Of a stretch of 64,000 nt of DNA, positions 16,127 to 24,613 are shown in pieces (positions within the stretch are counted from its first letter, which is position 1; every line of letters starts with the position of its first letter). Source of the stretch: Cytobacillus massiliigabonensis. Its GTDB lineage: Bacteria; Bacillota; Bacilli; Bacillales; Cytobacillaceae. The notes below the pieces were generated by a model, which saw only the letters and a list, made by a program, of their open reading frames with translations, was not told the DNA's origin and ran no database searches. The position numbers and the translations under genes were made by a program. The stretch covers positions 778,526 to 842,525 of the forward strand of contig NZ_LT904904.1 in NCBI RefSeq assembly GCF_900199725.1, in the 5' to 3' direction.

Positions 16127-16894
16127 CTAGTTCGATTCTGTTTGTTTCATACAGTATTCCATTGCTTGGTTAAGCCATAGCTGCTCATCTTCTGTAAATG
16201 GGGAAGGGGTCATGTTTTCAAGTTCTTGAATATCGAATTCTTCAACGTCAGCATCAGCTAGTTTTTGTATTAAATCCTCACCAAGAAATGCAAAAGATGC
16301 TTCAATATATGTTTTAATCATTTCTTGTACTTTAGGGTCCTCTACAGGTTTGCCGTAAAGCTGTTTTACTTCCTTAGCCAGTTGAATAAATGTTTGATCT
16401 AAGGTGCTTTTCTCATCTTCCGTTTTTTTTGACAATTCTTCTACTATATCTGCTTGCATGTGCCGCTCCATCCATTCCTTTTGTATATGTTCCGTTTGCA
16501 TGCTATGGATGAGGCTGAATAAGATGGCACTTTCTACTTCCTCTTCTTCCCTTAGTAACTTAGTAACTCTCTTAATTGCCGCTATTGATTGTCCGATTCT
16601 TTCTTTTTCCTTTTCTAATGCTTGTAAGTGGAGAGATAACGTTTCATTTAAATCATCAGTAAAGCTTGATTCATGTAATAAGTGAAGGATTTTATCCAGG
16701 CTATACCCAAGAAACTTTAGACTTACAATTTTCTGCAAAGTGAGGATATCTTGGTGACAGTAAATTCGATGTCCTGACGTTGGGTTCTTTTCTGGCTGTA
16801 AAAGACCGATTTCGTCATAGTAGTGCAAAGTACGAATGGATATTCCTGTTTTTTCCGAGAATTCTCCAATAGAAAACGTAGCATTTCCTTTCAT
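16127..16894 (-). CDS. MerR family regulator with TipAS-like domain (second copy type)
   Basis: The 255-residue protein has a MerR winged helix (SIGEFSEKTGISIRTLHYYDEIGLLQPEK, SGHRIY), a coiled coil near 75-115, and a helical C-terminal domain resembling TipAS. The ATG at 16894 follows GGGGAGG; the TTG one codon earlier is ignored. It has its own consensus MerR promoter. Despite the similar layout it is not a recent duplicate of the gene at 8684. Ligand and targets are unknown, though a drug-type signal is usual for the family. Confidence 0.85.
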   Translation of the reverse strand: MKGNATFSIGEFSEKTGISIRTLHYYDEIGLLQPEKNPTSGHRIYCHQDILTLQKIVSLKFLGYSLDKILHLLHESSFTDDLNETLSLHLQALEKEKERIGQSIAAIKRVTKLLREEEEVESAILFSLIHSMQTEHIQKEWMERHMQADIVEELSKKTEDEKSTLDQTFIQLAKEVKQLYGKPVEDPKVQEMIKTYIEASFAFLGEDLIQKLADADVEEFDIQELENMTPSPFTEDEQLWLNQAMEYCMKQTESN

Positions 16895-16926
16895 CAAAAA
16901 TTCCTCCCCTATGAAAGTATAGGTTT

Positions 16927-16957
16927 ATTATAAAACCTAACGTAGCTGTAGGTTCAA
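16927..16957 (-). promoter_or_regulatory. MerR-type promoter with 19-bp spacer
   Basis: On the minus strand TTGAAC (plus 16952-16957) and a perfect TATAAT (plus 16927-16932) are 19 bp apart. The spacer carries AACCTA and TTAGGTT as inverted half-sites. It drives the MerR gene at 16127 and implies autoregulation. Confidence 0.8.
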
Positions 16958-17105
16958 GTGGGAAATTAGATCATAAATAAAGTTTTGAAGGAATTGATTG
17001 CTATTAAAATTAAAAACTAGTTTTACCTATAAAAATGTTATTAATAAGATTTATTGATTGACTTTATATTTGAACATAGAATAAAATAGGAAAGTAATTT
17101 AATTT

Positions 17106-17127
17106 AAGTACTCTAATTAAAGTACTT
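17106..17127. promoter_or_regulatory. 22-bp operator-like palindrome
   Basis: AAGTACT and AGTACTT flank a TAATTA centre; only one base pair breaks the symmetry. It lies 43 bp before the YhgE/Pip-like gene. The PadR regulator encoded two genes along is the natural candidate to bind it. Confidence 0.65.
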
Positions 17128-17169
17128 TGATTGAAATAGAAAACTATTCAGTTTAAGGAAGGATACATC

Positions 17170-18363
17170 ATGAAATTTACTCAATTCATAAAAACAAAAG
17201 GTGCGATTGCTGCTATTATCATGGGGATTTTCTATTCTCTTGCCATGCTAGGCATCTTTTTGCCAGGTTATACAGCAATTCCTGGAAATATTGATAAGCT
17301 GCCGATTGCCATTGTCAATGATGATGCTGGGGAATACGGGGCAAAGATTGCCGATCAGTTACAGGAAAATTTACCGTTTAAAGAAATCAATACAGATTTA
17401 TCAAATAAACAAGCTTTAAAAGATTTAGAGAAAAATGATTTAGCATTAGTCGTGCACATCCCTGAAACATTTTCTGCGGATATGCAAGAGGGCAAAACGT
17501 CATCAAGTATCGACTTTACAATGAATGAGGCAGGAGCAACGGTTGTTTCTTCTAGTATGAATTCCATCGTCACACAAATTAACAATCAGATTAGCGCACA
17601 ATTCACGCAGCAAACAGCTCAAAGTGTGTTAATGAATTTACATGTACCAGAAAAGCAAGCTGCTGAATTGGCAGAAAAGATTGAAACAGCTTATGTGGGA
17701 AAAATTGTTACTATTAATGATATTCCAAATGGAATGCATCATAATATGCTTCCAATGTTCTTAACAATGGCAGGCTATGTTGGTGCGATGATCGGAGCGA
17801 TGCAATTAGTAAGTGCTTTTAAAGCTAGCCGCGGAAAAGCAAGTAAAACTCGTTTATTCATTTATGTACAATTAGTTGCATTATTGATTGCGGCAGTATC
17901 ATCATTAGCTGCTGCAGGCATAGCCTACTTAGTGAATGAACCAAGTGGAGAACTGTTCTTTAGCCTGTTAGGACAACAAGTTTTAAACTATATGGTTGCC
18001 TTTAACTTCACTGCGATTTTAATTTTCTTAGTTGGTGAGGGCGGGATGATCTTAAACTTGCCAATTTTATTGATACAAACAATTGCAAATGGCGCAACCA
18101 TTACACGTGAAATGATGTACCTTCCATATGAATGGATGAGCTACATCTCACCAATGTATTACTCTGTACAAGCGTATTTCGCAAACTTATACGGCAGCAT
18201 TAGTCCAAGTCCCTATATTTGGTCTATGGTCGCAGTTGGTGCAGCTGCGATGTTAATTAATATCGCTATCGTCACATTCTTGCATAAACCAATGCCAGTT
18301 GAGGAACTAGAAGCAAAGACCGAAACAGAAGATGTAAAGAATGCAGCTGAAGTTACAGCTTAG
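17170..18363 (+). CDS. YhgE/Pip-like ABC-2 type membrane protein
   Basis: The 397-residue protein has a membrane helix at about 11-32, an extracytoplasmic domain of about 160 residues rich in LPIAIVNDDAG, LVVHIPETFS-type motifs, and five or six helices from residue 195 onward. This is the ABC-2 permease/YhgE-Pip N-terminal layout, in a short form. Relatives are linked to export or phage receptor function, and the energy source is usually not encoded nearby. The PadR gene follows by 44 bp, so the pair is probably one operon under the upstream palindrome. Confidence 0.8.
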   Translation: MKFTQFIKTKGAIAAIIMGIFYSLAMLGIFLPGYTAIPGNIDKLPIAIVNDDAGEYGAKIADQLQENLPFKEINTDLSNKQALKDLEKNDLALVVHIPETFSADMQEGKTSSSIDFTMNEAGATVVSSSMNSIVTQINNQISAQFTQQTAQSVLMNLHVPEKQAAELAEKIETAYVGKIVTINDIPNGMHHNMLPMFLTMAGYVGAMIGAMQLVSAFKASRGKASKTRLFIYVQLVALLIAAVSSLAAAGIAYLVNEPSGELFFSLLGQQVLNYMVAFNFTAILIFLVGEGGMILNLPILLIQTIANGATITREMMYLPYEWMSYISPMYYSVQAYFANLYGSISPSPYIWSMVAVGAAAMLINIAIVTFLHKPMPVEELEAKTETEDVKNAAEVTA

Positions 18364-18407
18364 TTTTGCTAAAATAAGAGGAAACTCTTCTTGAAGGAGC
18401 ATCGAGT

Positions 18408-18944
18408 ATGTCCATTCAAATTTTTATATTGAGCAAACTAATGGTGGATAATAATTATCCCTATAAATTAAAGAAACAGCTTTCAGAGCCTATTCCATTG
18501 GATGAACTAGGCGGGCTGACAGAAAGCAAGTTGTACTACCATTTCGATTCATTAGCCAAGAAAGGTTTAATTGAGCCAGTCAAAATTATAAAGGAAGAGC
18601 ACCGTCCAGATAAGCAAGTATTTGCTATTACGGAAAAAGGTCGTGAAGCACTGCCGACATTAATCTACAAACTGTTTGAACAGGCAGAAGACATGAAGGA
18701 TATGGTCGTTGGCTTAGCAAACATGAAGTATGTGAATCGTGATCAAGTAGCAGAAATACTTGAAAGAAAATTAAAAAATATCAAGACTGTCTCGGAGAAA
18801 CTCAATCATTTTGAGCATGTAAAGACTGGCGATGATTCGGAGAAAATTAGAGAATTTTTGAGTGGCTATTTTTCAACTAGAACAGAGCATACGATAGAGT
18901 GGCTTGAAAAGTTAATTATTCATATTAAACAGGAAGAAATATGA
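18408..18944 (+). CDS. PadR family transcriptional regulator
   Basis: The 178-residue protein has the PadR winged helix (LTESKLYYHFDSLAKKGLIEPV, then RPDKQVFAITEKGREAL) and a helical dimerisation tail. PadR proteins repress detoxification and efflux genes until a small molecule binds. The ribosome site is AAGGAGC. Being downstream of the membrane protein gene and near a strong palindrome, it likely controls this two-gene unit. Confidence 0.88.
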   Translation: MSIQIFILSKLMVDNNYPYKLKKQLSEPIPLDELGGLTESKLYYHFDSLAKKGLIEPVKIIKEEHRPDKQVFAITEKGREALPTLIYKLFEQAEDMKDMVVGLANMKYVNRDQVAEILERKLKNIKTVSEKLNHFEHVKTGDDSEKIREFLSGYFSTRTEHTIEWLEKLIIHIKQEEI

Positions 18945-19005
18945 TGGGATTGTAGAATCAACTCCTACACCGGATGAGCAATTTAAATCTCACTACGATT
19001 TTAAT

Positions 19006-19040
19006 AAAGCTATGTGAAAATGATATTCACATAGCTTTTT
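19006..19040. terminator. Bidirectional terminator between padR and the CDF gene
   Basis: AAAGCTATGTGAA and TTCACATAGCTTT form a perfect 13-bp stem around a 7-nt loop. TTTTT follows on the plus side and TTTATT on the minus side. Confidence 0.88.
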
Positions 19041-19077
19041 GTTTAGATGTGTTAGGATAAAGGTTTTAATTATTCGT

Positions 19078-19947
19078 TTAATTCGGCTCCACATGAACGT
19101 GTACATCATAAACCCCGTAATCCCGCATCATGACCTTTTCAACATGGGTAGCGATATCATGTGCTTCTTTAATATCCAATGTGGAATTTACAAGAATGAC
19201 AACATCTATAACCTCATTATTCCCGTAGTACCTTCCTTTAATTTCTTTTATTCCTTTCACACCATCTACCTTTATGATTACTTCCTGATAAAGCTGAATT
19301 TTCTTTTCATCAAATCCATCTGAAAGTTCATGAGAAGCTTGCTTAAAAATGTCCAAGGCTGTTTTGCAAATTAAAAGTCCTACAATAATAGCAGTTACCG
19401 TATCCAGCCAGGGCATTCTTAATTGAGAACCGAGTATGCCTGCGGCTGTCCCAATACTTACCCACGCATCTGAAAGATTATCTTTTGCGGCTGCCATTAC
19501 GGCTTTGCTATTAATTTGATTGGCTAGCCTTTTGTTGTAAAGGTATACAATATACATTGCTAGTGCAGAAAAAATACCTGCATAAGCCGCCATCATATCT
19601 GGTGTTTCTTTTTCTCCTTGAAAAATGGAAGTGATCGCATCAATCAACACTTCCAGACCAACTGCACCCATAATAAAAGAGGCGACCATTGAGGCAATCG
19701 TTTCACTTTTCCAATGACCATATCGATGATCTTTATCAGGCGGTCTTTGTGATAACTTCAGTCCGATGAGGACAGCAATCGATGCAGCGATATCGGTTGT
19801 ATTGTTAAGCCCATCTGCTTTTAATGCTGCAGAGTCACTCATATAGGCAATAACTAATTTTATGATAGATAGACAAATATAAGCGAGAATACTAATAATT
19901 GCCCCGCGTTCTCCTAATTTTAGATCTTTATATTTTTGCTCTTCCAT
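19078..19947 (-). CDS. Cation diffusion facilitator, manganese-type signature
   Basis: The 289-residue CDF exporter has six membrane helices and a cytoplasmic C-terminal domain ending YDVHVHVEP. The metal site in helix 2 reads N48-x3-D52 (NNTTD), and helix 5 has D155-x3-D159 (DNLSD). In CDF proteins the N-x3-D/D-x3-D pair marks manganese exporters such as MntE and B. subtilis MneP, whereas zinc exporters have His at the helix 5 position. It is thus most likely a Mn2+/H+ antiporter. It stands alone; no metal riboswitch or operator is recognised upstream. Confidence 0.88.
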   Translation of the reverse strand: MEEQKYKDLKLGERGAIISILAYICLSIIKLVIAYMSDSAALKADGLNNTTDIAASIAVLIGLKLSQRPPDKDHRYGHWKSETIASMVASFIMGAVGLEVLIDAITSIFQGEKETPDMMAAYAGIFSALAMYIVYLYNKRLANQINSKAVMAAAKDNLSDAWVSIGTAAGILGSQLRMPWLDTVTAIIVGLLICKTALDIFKQASHELSDGFDEKKIQLYQEVIIKVDGVKGIKEIKGRYYGNNEVIDVVILVNSTLDIKEAHDIATHVEKVMMRDYGVYDVHVHVEPN

Positions 19948-20090
19948 TTTCTTTGCCCCCCATTAACCCTTGACCATGATACAACTTAAAATACGGGTGG
20001 GTCTAGAGCAACCTTTTTGTACTGTTTAACATAAGTAAGTGAGAGGCAAGTAAGTTGCGTGTAGGAAAAATTTCTTTTCTTGAAAATTAC

Positions 20091-20103
20091 TTGCAAAATG
20101 CAA
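20091..20103. promoter_or_regulatory. Operator-like palindrome, copy 1
   Basis: TTGCA-AAA-TGCAA lies 100 bp before the cysteine-rich MarR gene. The same palindrome, in the other orientation, recurs before the flavoprotein gene at 20670-20682, so both genes are probably bound by one regulator. Confidence 0.7.
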
Positions 20104-20202
20104 ATTATTTATGTATATTTATAATTATTAGAATGCTGGTATTTATTGGAGTAGCAGCTTTGAAAATTGGCTTTACAAATAAGGTTTTAGAGGTGATAAA
20201 AA

Positions 20203-20646
20203 GTGGAAAATCTTCGTGAATTATTTCAGATTATGACGAGACGTTTTGGATTTTTAGATAAAAACTGCTGCAGTGTTGGCGGAGTAGATGTTTCAATTAT
20301 TCATAGCCATATTTTATACGAGATCGATAAACAGCACCATCCGTCCATGCAGCGAGTGGCAGAAACATTAGGGACAGATATTACGACGTTTAGCCGGCAA
20401 ATCCAAGCTTTAGTTAAAATGAATTTAGTAAAAAAGACGCCGCAGCCAGATGATAAAAGAGTTTATAATCTTTCCTTAACTGTTGAAGGAAAATATGTTG
20501 CAGCTACAATTGATCAGCAGATGAAAACATATTTGAATGATGTATTCTCACATATGAATGAATTTGAAAAAGAAACTGTCATTCGTTCCATTAAACTATT
20601 AAATGAGGCGATGGCGAAAACAAGTAATTGCTGTACGCCCCAATGA
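20203..20646 (+). CDS. MarR family regulator with two Cys-Cys motifs
   Basis: The 147-residue MarR protein has the winged helix QRVAETLGTDITTFSRQIQALVKMNLV and wing PQPDDKRVYNLSL. It carries CC at 22-23 (NCCSVGG) in the first helix region and CC at 143-144 (NCCTPQ) at the extreme C-terminus. Vicinal cysteines suggest sensing of a soft metal, a metalloid or a thiol oxidant; this is inference. The GTG start follows AGGTGAT. A palindrome lies before this gene and again before the flavoprotein gene, suggesting autoregulation and control of the neighbour. Confidence 0.85.
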   Translation: MENLRELFQIMTRRFGFLDKNCCSVGGVDVSIIHSHILYEIDKQHHPSMQRVAETLGTDITTFSRQIQALVKMNLVKKTPQPDDKRVYNLSLTVEGKYVAATIDQQMKTYLNDVFSHMNEFEKETVIRSIKLLNEAMAKTSNCCTPQ

Positions 20647-20669
20647 GGGAATTCCTCATGATCTAATAC

Positions 20670-20682
20670 TTGCATTTTGCAA
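20670..20682. promoter_or_regulatory. Operator-like palindrome, copy 2
   Basis: TTGCA-TTT-TGCAA lies between the MarR and flavoprotein genes, 49 bp before the latter's start. It is the reverse complement of the site at 20091-20103, with ACT before and AAT after in matching positions. Confidence 0.7.
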
Positions 20683-20731
20683 ATAACGTTAATAGTAAAA
20701 AAATAAATCAAATGAAATGAGGAGAAATACG

Positions 20732-22087
20732 ATGTCAAATGTTATTCATACACAAGGATGCTGTTCCACACAAACATCACCCCTTAGCATGAAAACCGAA
20801 AAAAATGATAAATTACCAGTTGCCATCATAGGTGCAGGTCCTGTGGGGTTAGCTGCTGCAGCTCATTTGGCCAGCCGCGGAGTGCCTTTTATTTTGTTAG
20901 AAGCGGGGAGTCAAGTGGGAGCCAATATTTTAACTTGGGGACATATTCGATTATTTTCTCCATGGCGCTATAACGTTGATAAAGCTGCAAAGAATTTGTT
21001 GGAACAGAATAATTGGACACATCCTGAATCAGAAAAATTGCCAACAGGGAAAGAGCTTGTCGAACAATACTTAAAGCCATTTGCCAATCTTGCTGAAATC
21101 CAGCCTTATATTCAGCTGCAAACAAAGGTAGTATCGATTGGAAAAAAAGATACAGACAAAATGAAAACGCTGAATCGTGAAAATGTCCCTTTTATCATTC
21201 ATACTGATTCAAATGGAATATATAAAACATTTGAAGCTAGAGCTGTCATTGATGCAACGGGAACATGGGGGAATCCGAACCCTGCAAACTCAAGCGGTGT
21301 ATGGCTAAAGGAGGAGAAATCACTCCGTGAACAAATCTTTTATGGAATCCCAGATGTATTAGGAAATGAAGAGAAGCGGTATGGAAATAAACGTGTAGCA
21401 GTTGTAGGCGGTGGACATTCGGCGATTAATACAATACTGGATTTAGCAGAGCTTGCAAAGAGGTACCCTGAGACTGAAATTTATTGGATCATGAGAAAAC
21501 AACAGGTTGAAGATGCCTATGGCGGGGAAGAAAAGGATGCACTGGCTGCTCGCGGTGAATTAGGAAGTCGTATCCATCATTTAGTTGATAGGCAGAAGGT
21601 TAAAGTAATTACTCCTTTCCGAATTCAGGAGGTTAGAAAATCCCAAGAAGGAATAGAGATTACAGGTATTAAGAATGGCAAGGAAAGCATTTTGAAGGGC
21701 ATTGAAGAAATCATTGTAAATGCAGGCAGCAGACCAGATTTATCAATTTTAAGTGAAGTGAGAGTTTCAATAGACCCAGCTACGGAAAGTGGGGAAGCTT
21801 TAGCACCGCTTATTGATCCGAATATTCATAGCTGTGGTACGGTTCGCCCGCATGGAGAAAAAGAGCTCCGCCAGCCTGATAAAGATTTCTATATCGTTGG
21901 TGCGAAAAGCTATGGACGTGCGCCAACATTCCTAATGGCGACAGGATATGAACAGGTTAGATCAGTTGTAGCCTATCTTTGCGGAGATCTGGAGTCTGCA
22001 CAAAAAGTAGAACTTGATTTGCCGGAAACGGGTGTGTGCAGTGTAAACTATAATAAGAAAGCAATTTGTTGTGAGGAATCGAAATAG
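20732..22087 (+). CDS. FAD-dependent NAD(P)-binding oxidoreductase with terminal Cys motifs
   Basis: The 451-residue flavoprotein has an FAD-binding GxGxxG (VAIIGAGPVGLAAAAHL), the phrase WGHIRLFSPWRYNVD, and an NAD(P)-binding GGGHSAINT, as in flavin-containing monooxygenases (COG2072-type, including ArsO-like proteins). Unusually, the N-terminus carries CC at 10-11 (QGCCSTQ) and the C-terminus Cys436 and CC at 446-447 (ICCEESK). The paired cysteines at both ends mirror those in the MarR regulator. The ATG at 20732 is preceded by GAGGAG. A role in metalloid or sulfur-compound oxidation is possible but unproven. Confidence 0.85.
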   Translation: MSNVIHTQGCCSTQTSPLSMKTEKNDKLPVAIIGAGPVGLAAAAHLASRGVPFILLEAGSQVGANILTWGHIRLFSPWRYNVDKAAKNLLEQNNWTHPESEKLPTGKELVEQYLKPFANLAEIQPYIQLQTKVVSIGKKDTDKMKTLNRENVPFIIHTDSNGIYKTFEARAVIDATGTWGNPNPANSSGVWLKEEKSLREQIFYGIPDVLGNEEKRYGNKRVAVVGGGHSAINTILDLAELAKRYPETEIYWIMRKQQVEDAYGGEEKDALAARGELGSRIHHLVDRQKVKVITPFRIQEVRKSQEGIEITGIKNGKESILKGIEEIIVNAGSRPDLSILSEVRVSIDPATESGEALAPLIDPNIHSCGTVRPHGEKELRQPDKDFYIVGAKSYGRAPTFLMATGYEQVRSVVAYLCGDLESAQKVELDLPETGVCSVNYNKKAICCEESK

Positions 22088-22108
22088 GGAAGCTTTGTGC
22101 TCTATAAT

Positions 22109-22148
22109 ACAATCGCTAATTGAAAAACAAACATCAATTAGCGATTGT
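22109..22148. terminator. Hairpin between convergent flavoprotein and VanZ-like genes
   Basis: ACAATCGCTAATTGA (22109-22123) and its exact inverse (22134-22148) form a 15-bp stem with a 10-nt loop. The right arm includes the VanZ-like stop codon. T-runs are missing on both sides, so termination would be weak. Confidence 0.6.
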
Positions 22149-22637
22149 TACCAGGATAGAAATACATAGAACCGGTACCCCTACTAAAGCGGAAGCAACG
22201 GTTATTAGCTTTTTTACTCGATGCCCATTTTTCAAAACTTTCTCCAATACTAAGTAAATCACGATCCCAATTAATCCCCCTAGAGAATTTAATATGAGGT
22301 CATCAATATCACTTGCACCAATAGCGAATAGATATTGAATGATTTCAGCCCCTAAGGACAAACCACAAATGACGAAAAATGTGTTAATCGCTCTCCCTTT
22401 AAAAATCATCAGATAGATTCCTGCAGGAACAAACATAAGAATATTTCCCCACACATTCACATCTACTAATTTGGTGCCGATGCCATCATCAACATGTATA
22501 TAACTGCGGATGGTTTCAAATGGGGTAAGATTAATGCTTCTATAGCTGCCCCTCGATAAAAATAGCAAATCTATTAATAAAAATAGATAAAAAATGAGCA
22601 TTGTCCAAAATAAAAATGGATATATTCCTTTTTTCAT
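22134..22637 (-). CDS. VanZ-like family membrane protein
   Basis: The 167-residue protein has four or five membrane helices and the VanZ family residues: NLTPFETI after helix 1, WGNILMFVPAGIYL, and LGAEIIQYLF...SDIDDLILNSLGGLIG. VanZ lowers teicoplanin sensitivity in enterococci; most relatives are of unknown function in envelope biology. A ribosome site AGAGGGAGA precedes the ATG. It is monocistronic and convergent with the flavoprotein gene. Confidence 0.88.
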   Translation of the reverse strand: MKKGIYPFLFWTMLIFYLFLLIDLLFLSRGSYRSINLTPFETIRSYIHVDDGIGTKLVDVNVWGNILMFVPAGIYLMIFKGRAINTFFVICGLSLGAEIIQYLFAIGASDIDDLILNSLGGLIGIVIYLVLEKVLKNGHRVKKLITVASALVGVPVLCISILVTIAN

Positions 22638-22777
22638 AGTTAATCTCCCTCTAGAATCTTTAGTCTTCCACTTAATAGACGAATGGAAATAGGTGAAACC
22701 CTACAAGGAAAATTACTATTTTTTGTCACATTTTCGCCATAGTTTTATATGCAAGGTGTGATTGCTATCATAAGTAT

Positions 22778-22792
22778 TGAGAAATATTATCA
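22778..22792. promoter_or_regulatory. Fur-box-like site 1
   Basis: TGAGAAATATTATCA matches the Bacillus 7-1-7 Fur core (TGAnAATnATTnTCA) at all but one position. It lies 65 bp before the ABC ATPase gene. Confidence 0.6.
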
Positions 22793-22812
22793 ATTATAAT
22801 CCTAGATGCGAA

Positions 22813-22827
22813 TGAAAATTATTATCA
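22813..22827. promoter_or_regulatory. Fur-box-like site 2
   Basis: TGAAAATTATTATCA is a complete match to the 7-1-7 Fur core TGAnAATnATTnTCA. It lies 15 bp before the ABC ATPase start codon, 35 bp from site 1. Confidence 0.75.
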
Positions 22828-22842
22828 TTTAGGGGATTGGTT

Positions 22843-23550
22843 ATGAATGTTTTGGTAGAGTTTGATTCTGTATCAGTTAGGTTTAACGAGGAGGAGGTCA
22901 TTAAAAGTCTAACTTTTACTTTGAATCAAGGGGAAGTGATAGCGTTATTAGGTCCTTCTGGCTGTGGGAAAACAACCATATTAAATATGACTTCAGGATT
23001 GATAAATGAAATGGAAGGGAAGGTTAGCGTTCATACAAAAAAGTTTGGTTATGTATTTCAAGAGCCAAGATTACTTCCATGGAGAACAGTTATCGATAAT
23101 GTTTTATTTGTTATGAAGGAAAAAAATAAAATGGACAAAAAGCTGAAGGCATTTGAAATATTAAGGATGGTTAGATTAGACCATGCTGCAGACTATTATC
23201 CTTCTAAATTATCAGGTGGGATGAAACAGCGGGTCTCGATTGCTCGTGCACTGGCAACCAATCCTGAACTTATATTAATGGATGAACCATTCTCCGCACT
23301 TGATCCTAAATTAAAAAATGAACTTCAGCAAGATGTCATTCAATTAATTGATGAAAATCATATCGGAATTATTTATGTCACACATGATCCATTGGAGGCG
23401 CTGAGACTTGCGGATAGAATATTAGTGCTATCAGGTCAAGGCTGCTCAATCATACATGAAATGGAAATTGTGAAAAAAAGAAAAGAAAGAGACTACGAAT
23501 TTCTAATACAAGCTGAACTAGAGCTCAAGCAATGGGTTGGGGGGATTTAA
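22843..23550 (+). CDS. ABC transporter ATPase, SsuB/TauB type
   Basis: The 235-residue importer ATPase has Walker A GPSGCGKTT (37-45), Q-loop FQEPRLLPW, signature LSGGMKQR (123-130) and Walker B LILMDEP (143-149). The EPRLLPW segment is typical of the nitrate/sulfonate/taurine group. ATG 22843 follows AGGGGA; a TTG two codons upstream is weaker. It is the first gene of a three-gene importer (ATPase, lipoprotein, permease). Two Fur-box-like sites upstream point to iron control, unlike the sulfur or nitrogen control usual for this group. Confidence 0.9.
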   Translation: MNVLVEFDSVSVRFNEEEVIKSLTFTLNQGEVIALLGPSGCGKTTILNMTSGLINEMEGKVSVHTKKFGYVFQEPRLLPWRTVIDNVLFVMKEKNKMDKKLKAFEILRMVRLDHAADYYPSKLSGGMKQRVSIARALATNPELILMDEPFSALDPKLKNELQQDVIQLIDENHIGIIYVTHDPLEALRLADRILVLSGQGCSIIHEMEIVKKRKERDYEFLIQAELELKQWVGGI

Positions 23551-23551
23551 C

Positions 23552-24613
23552 GTGAAAAAACAATATAAGAACAAAATTCATTATCTACTCGTATTCTTCT
23601 TATTAATCACAGTAGTATTATCAGGATGTTCACAATCAGCTAAACAGGAGTCAGCTGCTAAAGGAAATGAGGAGCCAGGTAAGCAAGAAGAAACAGAAGA
23701 GAAGTTAAGTGAACTAACCATACAAGCACCATTGGGAATCTCAATTGCTGCACCTATTTATAAAGTAGTTGCCGACAATAAATTGCAGGAATATACGAAT
23801 AAACTAATTTATATGCCATGGAAGAATCCGGATGAGCTTCGCGCGCGTATCAGTGCCAATCAAGCAGATATATCAGCTGTCCCAACATATGTTGGTGCCA
23901 ATTTATATAATCGCGGGATGGATGTAAAGCTGATGAATGTGTTAATTTGGGGTATTTTGTATGTTGTAGGTCCAAATGGTGAACAAGTGAGCTGGGATCA
24001 ATTAAAGGGACAAACCATTCATGTTCCTTTCAAAGGCGATATGCCTGATCTAGTTTTTCAATATTTATTAAATAAAAACGGCATGGATCCAGCAAAGGAC
24101 ATTAAGATAGAGTATGTTTCTTCTCCGCAAGAAATTGTTCAGCTTATGATTGCAGGGAAGGCAAAATATGCCGTTGTACCTGAACATGTAGCAACACTAT
24201 CGGTTGTAAAGGGGAAACAGGAAGGAAAGAACTTTGCTAAGATTATGAACTTGCAGGAAGAATGGAAGAAAGCAACAGGAAGGGATTCCTTTATTCCACA
24301 AGCAGGTATCCTCGTTTCAAATTCATTAGTAAAGGACCATCCTGAATTGGTAGAGGAAATACAAAATCAATTTGCACAAAGTGTTCAATTTACAAATGAA
24401 AATCCGTCAGAAGCCGCAGCAACTATTGGCAAAATGAATGAGGATGTACCAAAGCCGATAATTGAACAGGTCATTCCTTCGCTAAATTTACAATTTGTTT
24501 CAGCAAAAGATGCAAAAGACGATTTAGAGTTTTTCTTTAACGAGCTTTCAACACTTTCTCCTGAAATTATTGGGGGGAAACTGCCGGATGCAGGCTTCTA
24601 TTACGAAAAATAA
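23552..24613 (+). CDS. ABC importer substrate-binding lipoprotein, NMT1/SsuA-like
   Basis: The 353-residue lipoprotein has a signal peptide with lipobox LSGC (Cys26) and an acidic linker. The binding domain has family phrases LTIQAPLGISIAAPIYKVV, LRARISANQADISAVPTYVGANL and QAGILVSNSLVKDHPELVEE. That is the two-lobed NMT1/SsuA fold, which binds thiamine precursors, sulfonates, nitrate and similar small molecules. The GTG start lies one base after the ATPase stop, behind GGGGGG. The ligand is unknown; Fur-type sites suggest an iron-linked nutrient or chelate. Confidence 0.85.
   Translation: MKKQYKNKIHYLLVFFLLITVVLSGCSQSAKQESAAKGNEEPGKQEETEEKLSELTIQAPLGISIAAPIYKVVADNKLQEYTNKLIYMPWKNPDELRARISANQADISAVPTYVGANLYNRGMDVKLMNVLIWGILYVVGPNGEQVSWDQLKGQTIHVPFKGDMPDLVFQYLLNKNGMDPAKDIKIEYVSSPQEIVQLMIAGKAKYAVVPEHVATLSVVKGKQEGKNFAKIMNLQEEWKKATGRDSFIPQAGILVSNSLVKDHPELVEEIQNQFAQSVQFTNENPSEAAATIGKMNEDVPKPIIEQVIPSLNLQFVSAKDAKDDLEFFFNELSTLSPEIIGGKLPDAGFYYEK

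Noticed and set aside
8684-16894. Recent duplication of the two MerR/TipAS-type genes
   Set aside because: The proteins share only family-level motifs and differ widely elsewhere.
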